From NCBI GenBank assembly GCA_022843745.1, contig JALHNB010000002.1, positions 145,407-200,519 of the forward strand: DNA of 55,113 bases, read 5' to 3'. Positions 33,303 through 41,763 of this stretch are shown one piece after another; position 1 is the first letter of the stretch; the number at the start of each line of letters is the position of its first letter. The notes beneath the pieces are model-generated. The model did not search any database, was not told the origin of the DNA, and worked only from the letters and a program-made list of their open reading frames with translations. A program made the translations under genes and the position numbers. The stretch is from Anaerolineae bacterium. GTDB taxonomy: Bacteria; Chloroflexota; Anaerolineae; Aggregatilineales; Phototrophicaceae.

Positions 33303-34058
33303 TTAGCCTGTCGCGCCCTTGACGCTCCAGACCGAGCCGGTGGTGTAGGTATTACGCTCGGAAACGAGAAATTCGATCACCTCGGCAACTTCTTCCGCAT
33401 CCGAGTAGCGCCCGATGGGAACGCCGGGGTTCGCAAGATGTTCAGCCGAGAATCGCGGGATAATCATCTCAGTCAACGCACGTCCCGGCTCGACACCGTT
33501 CACAAACACGCCCTGCGATGGATACGCATTCCCCAGTGCGGCGACGAATGACCACACCGCGCCTTTTGATGTGCCGTAGGGGACGACATGAGTCGCGCCA
33601 AACCGCGCACCCGAAGTAATGGTCACGCAGCGACCCCAGCCTGCCTTCAGCATGTGCGGGATAGCAGCCTGATGTGCATAAAAAACGCCATAGACGTTAA
33701 TTTTCATCACACGGTCAAACATCTCGGCGGTCTGTTCAGCAAACGGAATTTCTTTGCCCAGAATGCCCGCGCAGCAGACGAGAATGTCCAGCCGTCCAAA
33801 AGTTTCGACAGCTTTCGCCACTGTCGCCTTGACTGATGCTTCGTCAGTGACATCGGTGTGGATATACAGGGCGCGTTGACCGAGCGACTCGATTTCTTTG
33901 ACGACTTCCGGCCCCAGGTCATCCAGCACATCGGCGATGACAATATCGCGGCCTTCTTCAGCGATGCGGAGGGCGCTGGCACGGCCTATCCCACGTGCAC
34001 CACCGGTAACAAGCGCGACTCGGCGTTCTTTTGGCGCAGCAAAACGTAAATTTGGCAT
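33303..34058 (-). CDS. SDR-family oxidoreductase
   Basis: A 251-residue classical short-chain dehydrogenase. It has the cofactor loop TGGARGIGRASALRIAEEG, D in VIADVLDD (suggesting NAD preference), the NAG-equivalent CCAGILGKE, catalytic Ser in TITSGARFGA and YxxxK as YGTSK. It is the last gene of the long minus-strand carbohydrate locus, 17 bases after the aldo/keto reductase. Likely substrates are sugars, sugar lactones or sugar acids, but none can be named. Confidence 0.9.
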   Translation of the reverse strand: MPNLRFAAPKERRVALVTGGARGIGRASALRIAEEGRDIVIADVLDDLGPEVVKEIESLGQRALYIHTDVTDEASVKATVAKAVETFGRLDILVCCAGILGKEIPFAEQTAEMFDRVMKINVYGVFYAHQAAIPHMLKAGWGRCVTITSGARFGATHVVPYGTSKGAVWSFVAALGNAYPSQGVFVNGVEPGRALTEMIIPRFSAEHLANPGVPIGRYSDAEEVAEVIEFLVSERNTYTTGSVWSVKGATG

Positions 34059-34075
34059 GATTCAAGTAACTCCCT

Positions 34076-34999
34076 TTATTGACCTGAAATGGTATCGACT
34101 CGTTGAAAAATGTGTTTGAGTCGTTGGTTGGTGGCTGGTGATAATGGTGGACGGGTAAACGCTTCAAGATTTTCGCGTAGATGGTCAGGACTGCCCGTCC
34201 CCGAAAGGATAACATGCGTCCCTGGCTCATCAATACAGAAGCGATAAGCAGCATCGGTGAGATTGGGTGAGTCGGTCTGGAGAAATTTCAGCGGCTCGTC
34301 CGCATCGAGATCAGCAGGATCAACCAGACCGCTGCCGATCAGTTGAGAAAGTGTGTCGCGAAGTCGCTGCGGGTCGCTCAGAGCGCGGCGAACGGCGAAC
34401 ATCACCAGAACGCCGATATTTTGCTGGATAGTCGCTGCAAAAACGCGCTCCCGTGCCGACTGGTTGAGAAAATTGAAACCCACCATCATCACGTCCCACA
34501 CGTTATCCTGCAAAGCGCGTTGCAGCATGGTGTGTTTGGTATCGCTGCCGAAGCGCTCGGTAATGCCGATGAAGCGGATTTTCCCCTGCTGGCGCAATTG
34601 CTCGAATGTCGGAACGATGTCGTTTAACAATCTTTCGTAATCATCCGGCGCGACACCGTGCAGGTGATAAACGTCAATATAATCCGTTCCGAGACGCTTC
34701 AGGCTGGCATCAAGGCTGGTACGCACGGCATTGGGTGTAATCTCATCCGTTGATTTTTTCGTCGAGAGGACAACTGCATCGCGTTTCACACCCGCAATTG
34801 CCTTGCCGACGATTTCTTCCGTGCCATAGCCTTCAGCGGTGTCGATAAAATTAACATCTGCGTCCAGCGCTTGGCGGACAATCGCAACTGATTCGGCTTC
34901 GGTCTTGTCTTGGGATTTCCCCAAACGGCTGTGACCGCCGCCACCCAGCCCGAAAACAGAAACCTTTAAACCCGTGCGCCCCAGCGTGGTGTATTTCAT
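34076..34999 (-). CDS. aldo/keto reductase
   Basis: A 307-residue AKR. It starts MKYTTLGRTGLKVSVFGLGG, with the Asp/Tyr of the catalytic tetrad in FIDTAEGYGTEE, Lys in VVLSTKKS and His in IDVYHLHGV. It is a cytoplasmic NAD(P)H-dependent carbonyl reductase. Its ATG follows immediately after the TAA of the isomerase/epimerase gene, so the genes are coupled. In this locus it may act on an aldose or a lactone precursor, as with L-fucose or L-rhamnose dehydrogenases of the AKR family. This is inference. Confidence 0.9.
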   Translation of the reverse strand: MKYTTLGRTGLKVSVFGLGGGGHSRLGKSQDKTEAESVAIVRQALDADVNFIDTAEGYGTEEIVGKAIAGVKRDAVVLSTKKSTDEITPNAVRTSLDASLKRLGTDYIDVYHLHGVAPDDYERLLNDIVPTFEQLRQQGKIRFIGITERFGSDTKHTMLQRALQDNVWDVMMVGFNFLNQSARERVFAATIQQNIGVLVMFAVRRALSDPQRLRDTLSQLIGSGLVDPADLDADEPLKFLQTDSPNLTDAAYRFCIDEPGTHVILSGTGSPDHLRENLEAFTRPPLSPATNQRLKHIFQRVDTISGQ

Positions 35000-35872
35000 T
35001 TACTCGTGCGCGTCCAGCACGCGGATTCCGAGTTCCTTCGCCGTATTGTGAAACAGTGCGCTCACTTCCGGCAGTTCTTCGGTGCTGTTGCCTTCGGAAA
35101 TGACCGGGTAATCTGGTGACAGGTCTTCCATACGGCGGAACAGGGTCTTAAAATCCATATTGCCTTTGCCGGGGCAGCCATCCTGTAAATGCACGGCGAG
35201 GCGATTTTCGACCCAGATGTCTTTGGCGTGGGTGCTGACGATATGTTTACCCAACAGATCAAAATGATGATTGAGTGCCGCCCCCGTATTAAACACGTCT
35301 TTGAGGGTGATCCAATTGGCTGAGTCGTAATCGCAGCGCACCCAGGGCGAATCCACCGCGTCCAGCACTTCTTTCGTGACTTCTGGCGATTCCAGCGTGA
35401 CCAGTTGGTGACTTTCGAGGCTCAAAAATACGCCTGCATCTTCAGCAGCCTGCGCACATTCTTTCATGCTTTTAATGAGCTGCTTGCGGCACACATCCGT
35501 CCAGTTATCGGGATGCGGAAACCAGGGGCCAGCCGGATTCATCGATCCTGGCCCGGTGTCGATCCCACGCGCACCCATCCAGCCCGCTAATTTTAATGCT
35601 GCTTGCACGGTTTTGACGCTCTCGCGCCGCGCGGATTCGTTCGGTGTGACCAGATTTTGCCAGTAGCCCGTCACCTGATACAGGCGCAGATTTTCACTCG
35701 CCAGCAGATCACGGAGGCGCTGTGCCTGTTCGCGCGGTGTGTCATGCGGATTATTCTTGCGGAAACGTGTAAATATGCCGCTAAAGCCCAAATCACGGAC
35801 TCGCTTGCACATCTCCGGCGTAATATCGTTCATGTCTTCGGGCAAAAAACACCCACTCATGCCAAAACGCAT
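35000..35872 (-). CDS. sugar phosphate isomerase/epimerase-type TIM-barrel protein (copy 1)
   Basis: A 290-residue AP-endonuclease-2/xylose-isomerase-like TIM barrel. Metal-site acids and His appear in FLSLESHQLV, WVRCDYDSANW, IVSTHAKDIW and the final YPVISEGNS segment. The N terminus MRFGMSGCFLPEDM fits family members that act on keto-sugars or inositols. A second, more distant member lies at 36535-37332, and two Gfo/Idh dehydrogenases are upstream. Such dehydrogenase plus TIM-barrel pairs often oxidise a sugar and then epimerise it or eliminate from it. Confidence 0.85.
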   Translation of the reverse strand: MRFGMSGCFLPEDMNDITPEMCKRVRDLGFSGIFTRFRKNNPHDTPREQAQRLRDLLASENLRLYQVTGYWQNLVTPNESARRESVKTVQAALKLAGWMGARGIDTGPGSMNPAGPWFPHPDNWTDVCRKQLIKSMKECAQAAEDAGVFLSLESHQLVTLESPEVTKEVLDAVDSPWVRCDYDSANWITLKDVFNTGAALNHHFDLLGKHIVSTHAKDIWVENRLAVHLQDGCPGKGNMDFKTLFRRMEDLSPDYPVISEGNSTEELPEVSALFHNTAKELGIRVLDAHE

Positions 35873-35885
35873 TCAAATGCCTTTC

Positions 35886-36049
35886 TAAGTCTTTAGCGAT
35901 TAGTCGTTAGCTTTTAGCCTAATAAGCTGCCGATTTCCTGTTATTGGAAAAATTGCTAAAGCTTCGTTTGAGATCAAAAAATTAAAATATGCTTTTGGGA
36001 TTTAGCTAAAGACTAAAAGCTAAAAGCTTATGACTAAAAGTGACTAATC
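35886..36049. repeat. TTAGTC-type intergenic repeat, copy 3
   Basis: The left arm 35886-35920 (AAGTCTTTAGCGATTAGTCG, then TTAGCTTTTAGCC) and the right arm 36003-36049 (TAGCTAAAGACTAAAAGC and relatives) are imperfect inverted repeats around an AT-rich centre. The right arm contains the TAG stop of the rhamnose mutarotase gene (36044-36046). It is the same family as 4973-5095 and 18679-18722. Confidence 0.65.
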
Positions 36050-36364
36050 CAGATGAAACACTTCTTCCAGACTCATCATGCTTTCGTCGGCGTGACCACC
36101 ATCGAGCGACTCGAAAAACGGTGCCATATCATCCTGCCAGCGTTTGTTGACCTCTTTATTTTGCATCCCGGCTTTGGCGGCCTCGAAATCCGGCGTTTCC
36201 AGGTAGCCGATGAGCAGGCCGTCCTCGCGCAAAAAGAGCGAGTAATTTTGCCAGCCCGTATCGCGTAGAGCCTGGAGCATGTCCGGCCAGACGGCGGCAT
36301 GGCGCACCTTATATTCTTCCATGCGATCTTTTTTGACTCTCAGTAAAAAACACACACGCTGCAT
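36044..36364 (-). CDS. rhaM: L-rhamnose mutarotase
   Basis: A 106-residue protein of standard RhaM length, starting MQRVCFLLRVKKDRMEEYK. It has H22 in VRHAAVWPDM, the position of the catalytic His in E. coli RhaM as I recall it, and then YLETPDFEAAKAGMQNKEVN and RWQDDMAPFFE. It interconverts alpha and beta anomers of L-rhamnose. ATG 36364 is chosen over 36379 because GAGGAG lies seven bases upstream. Its TAG stop falls inside an intergenic repeat. It is the best direct clue that rhamnose or a related 6-deoxy sugar is a substrate of this locus. Confidence 0.92.
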   Translation of the reverse strand: MQRVCFLLRVKKDRMEEYKVRHAAVWPDMLQALRDTGWQNYSLFLREDGLLIGYLETPDFEAAKAGMQNKEVNKRWQDDMAPFFESLDGGHADESMMSLEEVFHLD

Positions 36365-36430
36365 TGGAATTCTCCTCACGTTAAATGATTTATTCTATCG
36401 GGCGCAAGCCCCACTGGGACTTCCGGCCTG

Positions 36431-36450
36431 CCCCGCAGTTTTTAGCGGGG
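36431..36450. terminator. hairpin upstream of rhaM
   Basis: CCCCGC (36431-36436) pairs with GCGGGG (36445-36450) across an eight-base loop containing five T. The flanks include GTGCCCCTACAA at 36461-36472, which resembles one end of the GTAGGGGCG repeat family. It could reduce read-through from the epimerase gene into rhaM. Confidence 0.45.
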
Positions 36451-36534
36451 TGGTCGCTGTGTGCCCCTACAATGACCTTCTGAGTTCGACTATCCTCAAA
36501 AGCTGACATGCTGAGTCGCTGACTGGCTGACCAG

Positions 36535-37332
36535 CTATCTCGCGCCACACGCCTGCAAACAGGCCTGCATATGCCCGCGTGACTCGGCAGCGATGATGCC
36601 GCAGCGCTCGACGGGATAGTCCTTCGCGCCGATAATTTCCAGGTCAACCGGGCCAGTGTAGCCGTTTTCGTGCAAGACGCGCACGTAACCGACCAGATCA
36701 ATGTCGCCGCGTCCATTAGCTTGATCTTCTGGCTTGCCCGGCCCTTGCTGGCGGCCTTTGCAATCGCGGATATGGACGTGCTTCACGCGCGAGATCACCG
36801 CCGCAATCGCCTCGACTGGATTTTCGTTGGCACGGTGAATGTGCGAGGGATCCATGTCGATGCCGAACGAGGGAACTGTGATCGCTTCCATCGCTCGCAG
36901 GGTGGTCGGGGTGTTATAAATCGCTGAGTTGACATGCGCTTTTACGCACAGGGTCACGCCCGCTTTTCCGGCCATCTCCGCGAGGTTGTTCAGCGATTCG
37001 AGTGTGCGCTGAAAATTATCTTCATCGTCAGGTCTGCCACCCGGCCCGCAGTTGATAATCGGAATGCCGATTTCCGCTGCTGCCTGGATCGCTGCCTCCA
37101 TTATTTGTAATTCCTGTGATGGCTGTTCCATCGCCAGCAGTTCCAGCCCATAATCACCCGCTAATTTCTTGATCTGCGGCGCGATTTCCTGCCACTTGCT
37201 CAGGACAAGGTGCTGGCTCATGCCGTCGATGGCCGAAATTTCGATGCCATCGTAGCCGGACTGCGCGATATATTTGAAGGCGGTTTCCATATCGTAGCCG
37301 CCGAATAACACTGAATTTGCGCCTAGTTTCAT
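36535..37332 (-). CDS. sugar phosphate isomerase/epimerase-type TIM-barrel protein (copy 2)
   Basis: A 265-residue xylose-isomerase-like TIM barrel. It starts MKLGANSVLFGGYDMETAFK; metal-site residues appear in LLAMEQPSQE, TLCVKAHVNS, FGIDMDPSHIHR, VKHVHIRDCKG and VDLEIIGAKD. ATG 37332 is preferred because AAAGGA sits six bases upstream. It differs clearly from copy 1 at 35000-35872, so the two probably act on different intermediates. It is downstream of a Gfo/Idh dehydrogenase, with a GC-rich hairpin region between them. Confidence 0.85.
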   Translation of the reverse strand: MKLGANSVLFGGYDMETAFKYIAQSGYDGIEISAIDGMSQHLVLSKWQEIAPQIKKLAGDYGLELLAMEQPSQELQIMEAAIQAAAEIGIPIINCGPGGRPDDEDNFQRTLESLNNLAEMAGKAGVTLCVKAHVNSAIYNTPTTLRAMEAITVPSFGIDMDPSHIHRANENPVEAIAAVISRVKHVHIRDCKGRQQGPGKPEDQANGRGDIDLVGYVRVLHENGYTGPVDLEIIGAKDYPVERCGIIAAESRGHMQACLQACGAR

Positions 37333-37414
37333 CATCAATCCTTTTTGTCTAAATCTTGCTTCCCAACCTTTCATAAGGCTAGGTCTTTATTTTGTTCCTG
37401 CGACCTCTCTTGTT

Positions 37415-37456
37415 CCCCTCTCCATGAGCTTGCGAAATGGGGAGGGGGCGGGGGAG
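37415..37456. repeat. CCCCTCTCC/GGGGAGGGG intergenic hairpin
   Basis: CCCCTCTCCAT (37415-37425) pairs with ATGGGGAGGGG (starting at 37437) with one wobble, followed by GGGGGCGGGGGAGGGG. It lies between the Gfo/Idh gene and the epimerase gene on the minus strand. Similar G-rich spacers are widespread in such genomes; a transcription or processing effect is possible. Confidence 0.5.
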
Positions 37457-37472
37457 GGGTTACATTAAGGCG

Positions 37473-38465
37473 TTATTTTACGTAAACTACCGTCTCGGTA
37501 TTCAGCGACTCAATCGCTGCTGCCAACACTTTTTGTGCCGCGAGTCCTTCCGCGCCAGAGCCGTCGATTTCTTCCGGCTTCGCGCCGCTGTCGATCTGCT
37601 CCAGAAATCTGTGAATGCGGTTGCGAAACGTATCGTCAAAATTGCCGAATCCGCCAAACAGCGGGTCGCTGTAAACCGTTTTTTCCAGATTTCCGGCGGG
37701 GTAGAGTGTCAATTCGCGCCACATATCTTCCAGCACGAAGCGCCCCTTGAGTCCGGCGACCTCGCAGCGTTCCATCGGATGCCCGCGCTCGATGTCATAG
37801 CTGCCTGTCAGTGTGCCAACGACGCCATTCTTGAAGCGCATGTTGAAGGTCGCCGTTGACCAGATGACCCGTCCTGGCGCTTTTGTGCCGAAGCATGTCA
37901 CGGCCTCGATGTCGCCGCAGAAATAGCGCATCACATCAACCGTATGCGGATGCAGCGCCTTGAGGTGAAAATACGGCGATGTTTCGCGCGGGTTCTTGAT
38001 CCACATGCTCATGTTAATGAATAACTGATGCCCGATGCGCCCCTCGTCAATCCATTTTTTCGCCAGCCGCGCCGCCGGGGTGAAGCGGTGATTCAGGTTA
38101 ATGCCGTAGCATAGGCCTTTTTCACGGGCAGTCGTGACCATTTCCTCAGCTTCTTCTATTTCGTTGGAGATCGGTTTTTCGCCCAGAACGTGACACCCAG
38201 CGTTAAGCGCCTGCATCGTTGGCTCATAATGTTCGCTGCCATATTCATAGCCGCCCGTCGCGACGCTGCACATATCCGGCTTGAGCGTATCAAGCATTTT
38301 GCGCACATCATAAAATGCCGGGACACCATATTTTGCCGCTGCCGCGTCCGCGCGTTCCGGGATAATGTCGCACACGCCGACCAGTTCAGCCAGCGGGTCG
38401 GCTTTATGAATGCTGGCGTGGAGATTACCGATAACTCCCAGGCCGATCACACAAACGCGCACCAT
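37473..38465 (-). CDS. Gfo/Idh/MocA-family dehydrogenase (copy 1)
   Basis: A 330-residue NAD(P)-dependent sugar oxidoreductase. It has Rossmann start VRVCVIGLGVIGNLHAS, catalytic-region Lys in VLGEKPISNEIEEAEEM, then GINLNHRFTPAARLA and ALHPHTVDVMRYF. It is a close paralogue of the protein at 40676-41665; long blocks are shared, including GEKPISNEIE and FKNGVVG-x-LTGSYD. The family oxidises sugar hydroxyls, often at C3, in inositol, amino-sugar or glycoside metabolism. It starts one base after the sulfotransferase-like gene ends. Confidence 0.9.
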   Translation of the reverse strand: MVRVCVIGLGVIGNLHASIHKADPLAELVGVCDIIPERADAAAAKYGVPAFYDVRKMLDTLKPDMCSVATGGYEYGSEHYEPTMQALNAGCHVLGEKPISNEIEEAEEMVTTAREKGLCYGINLNHRFTPAARLAKKWIDEGRIGHQLFINMSMWIKNPRETSPYFHLKALHPHTVDVMRYFCGDIEAVTCFGTKAPGRVIWSTATFNMRFKNGVVGTLTGSYDIERGHPMERCEVAGLKGRFVLEDMWRELTLYPAGNLEKTVYSDPLFGGFGNFDDTFRNRIHRFLEQIDSGAKPEEIDGSGAEGLAAQKVLAAAIESLNTETVVYVK

Positions 38466-38466
38466 T

Positions 38467-39201
38467 TTATGCCTCCCTTTCGGGTATTTCGTAGCCGTAT
38501 TCAGTCATCGCCGGGGCGAAAAAGTCGAAATAATTCACCCCGTCATCGAGTTTCCAGCGCTCAATCGAGTCGCGCCGGACGATAATCCGCGCCAGTTTGA
38601 TGCCGAGGAAATCTTCGAGTTTTTGTAATGTTTCTTCCTGATTCAACACGAAATCTTCAAAGCGCACTTCCAGCCAGTTGGCAGGCTTGGGCGTGGCTTT
38701 CACCAGATCATATTGATATTTCCACGAGATGGCGCGTCGCAGTCGCACATCATCGGTTTGGGGATAGGGGATGCCGAAATCCGTCAGATCATCGGTGATG
38801 TGTTGCCCCAGGATGCAGTCGCGTGGGTTGCGAATCCAGAAAACGTATTTGATTTCGGGGAACATCCGCACAATCCAGGGATAAGCCAGCGTTGTTTCGG
38901 GGATTTTCCAGCCTTTATGCTCGGATTTGTCCGCCAGGACGGATTTGAGATACACGCTGATGAGGTTTTCAAATTCTGCCGGGATGGGCATGGTATGAAG
39001 CTGGCTGAAATCCCAGGACAGGTCGCCTTTCCATTCGACGTGGCTGGCGAGAATCCGGCAGGCCGCGTACATTGATTCCGGCGGGACAAGATCGCCGGAT
39101 GCGTTGAGCAGGCTGCCCATATAGACGTTGCTGGTGTAGAGCGTGTGAGAGATGGCGCGGGTGCCGGAATGTCCCCGCCCGATAATCGTAATCATGGACA
39201 T
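38467..39201 (-). CDS. sulfotransferase-like P-loop protein
   Basis: A 244-residue protein with an N-terminal phosphate-binding loop ITIIGRGHSGTRAISHTL and a second conserved segment YVFWIRNPRDCILGQHI. These match the 5' and 3' PAPS-binding motifs of sulfotransferase-like proteins. It is diverged from the typical family member at 10986-11735. A sulfate-adding enzyme is unexpected inside a catabolic locus, so it may have a different nucleotide or act in signalling. ATG 39201 is used, and a second Met lies two codons in. Confidence 0.7.
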   Translation of the reverse strand: MSMITIIGRGHSGTRAISHTLYTSNVYMGSLLNASGDLVPPESMYAACRILASHVEWKGDLSWDFSQLHTMPIPAEFENLISVYLKSVLADKSEHKGWKIPETTLAYPWIVRMFPEIKYVFWIRNPRDCILGQHITDDLTDFGIPYPQTDDVRLRRAISWKYQYDLVKATPKPANWLEVRFEDFVLNQEETLQKLEDFLGIKLARIIVRRDSIERWKLDDGVNYFDFFAPAMTEYGYEIPEREA

Positions 39202-39217
39202 CGTGTTCGACTTTCGC

Positions 39218-40663
39218 TCATGTAGTGACCCGGCGGACTCGCACCGCCATGTAGGGTTTTGAGGGTAGTTCTACCTGAAATTTTCCGGTTTCCGATGGTG
39301 GCAGCGGCGTGATCGTCATATCCCAGGTGTCGATCACCTCCGTCTGATATTGACCATCCGGCAGGTTAAAAATCGCTGCGCCGGGCTGGTGAATGCCAAA
39401 GTATCCCAGATAATACTGCCCCGGCACACCCGCCCATTTAAACGAATGGATTCCGGTTTCGAGGGGTTCCAAGCCTTGTGGTGGCGTTTCTTCGAGAATA
39501 CGCTGATAAAACGCGATGCGCTCAGAACTCTGACCGTGCAGGACTCCGCCTTTTGACCACCACAGAATATCCTGCGGGTGGAGATAAGTTTCGCCGTGTC
39601 CGGCATATGCGCCGTGTATCGTGCTTTCCCAGAAGCGGCGTACCATCTCCTGCGGTGTGATATTGCCCCAGCGATCCGGGATATTGCCTTCGTAGCAGCA
39701 CTCGTCGATGATAATCGGCTTTTTATACTGCTTATGCCAATCGCGAATCGGTTCGAGATTCATGCTCACGCCGACGATCTGGATGCTGGCATGTGTCACC
39801 CAGGGCTTGTTGTAGTCGTAAAAGGTGCGCCAATTGTGAACCGAGCGCAAATGCTGAGACGGGTCGTTTTCCTGCACGATGCGAAAAAATCGATCCCAAT
39901 CCGCCTCGGACTTCGCTTTCATCAAATCCCACTCGTTCGCCATTGACCACCACACGTTGCGATAGGCTGCCAACCGAGCGACGATGTAGCGCAGATAGCG
40001 GTCATCAACTTCGGCATCCATCGTGGCGAATCCCCAGCGATCATAAGGATGAAAGAGGATCAGATCGGCTTCAATGCCCAACGCCAGCAAATCGGCTACC
40101 CGCTGCTCGAAATGCTGAAAAAACGCCGGATTGAATCGTTCAAAATCCCATGCGCCGTTTTCCAGCTTCTCAAACGGATAATATTCCGGCTCGTTGGCAT
40201 TAAACGTGTAGTGTTTTGGGAAAACGCACATGCGCATTTTGTTGAATGGCGCATTTTTGAGCGTTTCCAGCGTTTGTTCTTCCAGCGCGTCACCCTGATG
40301 CGTCCAGACGTAGCAGGTTGTGCCGACCTGCCAGTAGGGTGTGCCGTCGGCATACGCCAGATGATGCATATTATGGACACGCACCGGGCCGTGATTATCA
40401 GCGGATGGCGTGACACAGGTGAATTTTCCGGGAAGGTTATCCAACTGCGATGCACTGCTGTATGTCAGATATTCCCAGTCACCTGGCACGTCCGGCATAA
40501 AGCGCAGGCGATAGATGCCAGCACCATCATAGAAACCCGGCACGTCGATCTCGCGATGTTGAAAGCGAAAACGCGCACCGAAAGCGACTTCTATAAATGG
40601 ATTGCCATCTTGGGGGCCTTCAAGCGCAAACTCGAAAAGCCCCCATTGCTCAATCACTGCCAC
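39218..40663 (-). CDS. DUF5060/DUF4038-type glycoside-hydrolase-like protein
   Basis: A 481-residue protein in three parts. An N-terminal beta domain (about 1-95) carries [20 protein letters not shown] and [18 protein letters not shown] central TIM barrel (about 100-385) carries [36 protein letters not shown] with a likely acid/base Glu, and [12 protein letters not shown] with a likely nucleophile Glu. A short C-terminal beta domain follows. This is the arrangement of DUF5060/apiosidase-like glycosidases from plant-glycan loci. No signal peptide, so it probably works on imported oligosaccharides. Exact linkage specificity is unknown. Confidence 0.82.
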   Translation of the reverse strand: MAVIEQWGLFEFALEGPQDGNPFIEVAFGARFRFQHREIDVPGFYDGAGIYRLRFMPDVPGDWEYLTYSSASQLDNLPGKFTCVTPSADNHGPVRVHNMHHLAYADGTPYWQVGTTCYVWTHQGDALEEQTLETLKNAPFNKMRMCVFPKHYTFNANEPEYYPFEKLENGAWDFERFNPAFFQHFEQRVADLLALGIEADLILFHPYDRWGFATMDAEVDDRYLRYIVARLAAYRNVWWSMANEWDLMKAKSEADWDRFFRIVQENDPSQHLRSVHNWRTFYDYNKPWVTHASIQIVGVSMNLEPIRDWHKQYKKPIIIDECCYEGNIPDRWGNITPQEMVRRFWESTIHGAYAGHGETYLHPQDILWWSKGGVLHGQSSERIAFYQRILEETPPQGLEPLETGIHSFKWAGVPGQYYLGYFGIHQPGAAIFNLPDGQYQTEVIDTWDMTITPLPPSETGKFQVELPSKPYMAVRVRRVTT

Positions 40664-40675
40664 AGCGAACTCCTA

Positions 40676-41665
40676 CTACAGCGTGATGACCTGTCCGCTG
40701 TTCCAGGATTCAATCGCGGCTTCGATCACCAACTGTGCCTTGAGCGCTTCTTCACCAGAGCCGTCGATTTCTTCCGGCTTGACCTGCTGAATATTCTGCT
40801 CGACCCAGCGCCCGATGCGGCTGCCAAATGTCTCGTTAAAGCCCATCATGCCGCCGAGGTAATCGTAAGTTTCGGTTTCGCGCGAAAATCGCGGATAAAA
40901 TTCCAGGTGTTCGCAGGCATCGCGCAGGACGAAACGCGCATCTGAGCCGACGACTTCCAGCGTTTCCAGGCCATAGCTGCCGCCCGCATCATAGCTGCCG
41001 GTCAGATGACCAACAACGCCGTTTTTGAACAGCATATTGACCTGCACATTCGACCAGATTTTGCGGCCTTTGCCCTTCTTGAAGAACGCCTGCACTTTTT
41101 CAACGTCACCCGCGAAATAGCGCATCACGTCAATCGAGTGCGGGTGCAGGGCGCGCATGTGGAAATGTTCGGCGCTCTCGTTCGGGTTGTTGATCCACAT
41201 CGTCATATTGATGATATTGAGTTCGCCCAGTCGTCCCTGATCGACCCATTCTTTCGCCCGCAGCGCTGCCGGGGTGAAGCGGTGATTCAGATTGACACCG
41301 TAGCGCAGATTTTTCGACTTCGCCAGCGCGACCATTTCTTTGGCTTTTTCGATCTCGTTGGAAATCGGTTTCTCGCCCAGCACAGGCAGCCCTGCGTTGA
41401 GCAGCTCAATCGTCGGCGTATAGTGGTCGCCGCCGTTTTCCTTGCCTGCTGTTGCCATACTCACCGCGTCGATCTGGATGCCGCTGGCAAGCATATCCTT
41501 GACCGAATAAAAACCCTGACAGCCGTATTTTTCAGCGGCCTTGTCCGATTTTTCCTGGATGATGTCGCAAACGGCGACGATCTCAACATCTGAACGTTTC
41601 GAATAAACTCCGGCGTGGATGTTGCCGATATTCCCAACGCCGACAATTGCTACTTTTAAAGACAT
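40676..41665 (-). CDS. Gfo/Idh/MocA-family dehydrogenase (copy 2)
   Basis: A 329-residue paralogue of the 37473-38465 protein. It has VAIVGVGNIGNIHAGVYSK, VLGEKPISNEIEKAKEM, GVNLNHRFTPAALRA and ALHPHSIDVMRYFAGD. Extensive identity along the whole length points to duplication within or near this locus. An NAD(P)-dependent sugar oxidation is expected. It lies 12 bases upstream of the DUF5060 glycosidase gene and downstream of the GH127-like gene, with a strong palindrome in between. Confidence 0.9.
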   Translation of the reverse strand: MSLKVAIVGVGNIGNIHAGVYSKRSDVEIVAVCDIIQEKSDKAAEKYGCQGFYSVKDMLASGIQIDAVSMATAGKENGGDHYTPTIELLNAGLPVLGEKPISNEIEKAKEMVALAKSKNLRYGVNLNHRFTPAALRAKEWVDQGRLGELNIINMTMWINNPNESAEHFHMRALHPHSIDVMRYFAGDVEKVQAFFKKGKGRKIWSNVQVNMLFKNGVVGHLTGSYDAGGSYGLETLEVVGSDARFVLRDACEHLEFYPRFSRETETYDYLGGMMGFNETFGSRIGRWVEQNIQQVKPEEIDGSGEEALKAQLVIEAAIESWNSGQVITL

Positions 41666-41697
41666 TTTTGCTTTCTCCTTGAATCAATTTACTTTGG

Positions 41698-41753
41698 TAG
41701 GGACGATCCCAACAGGTTGCCCAAATCGGGCGAGGCAGCGCCTCGCCCCTACA
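41698..41753. repeat. GTAGGGGCG-type palindrome, copy 3
   Basis: A nine-base stem, GGGCGAGGC (41728-41736)/GCCTCGCCC (41740-41748), with a three-base loop is flanked by GTAGGGACG and CCCCTAC. It lies between the GH127-like gene and a Gfo/Idh gene on the minus strand and could reduce expression of downstream genes. Confidence 0.65.
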
Positions 41754-41763
41754 GTTTGCGTGT

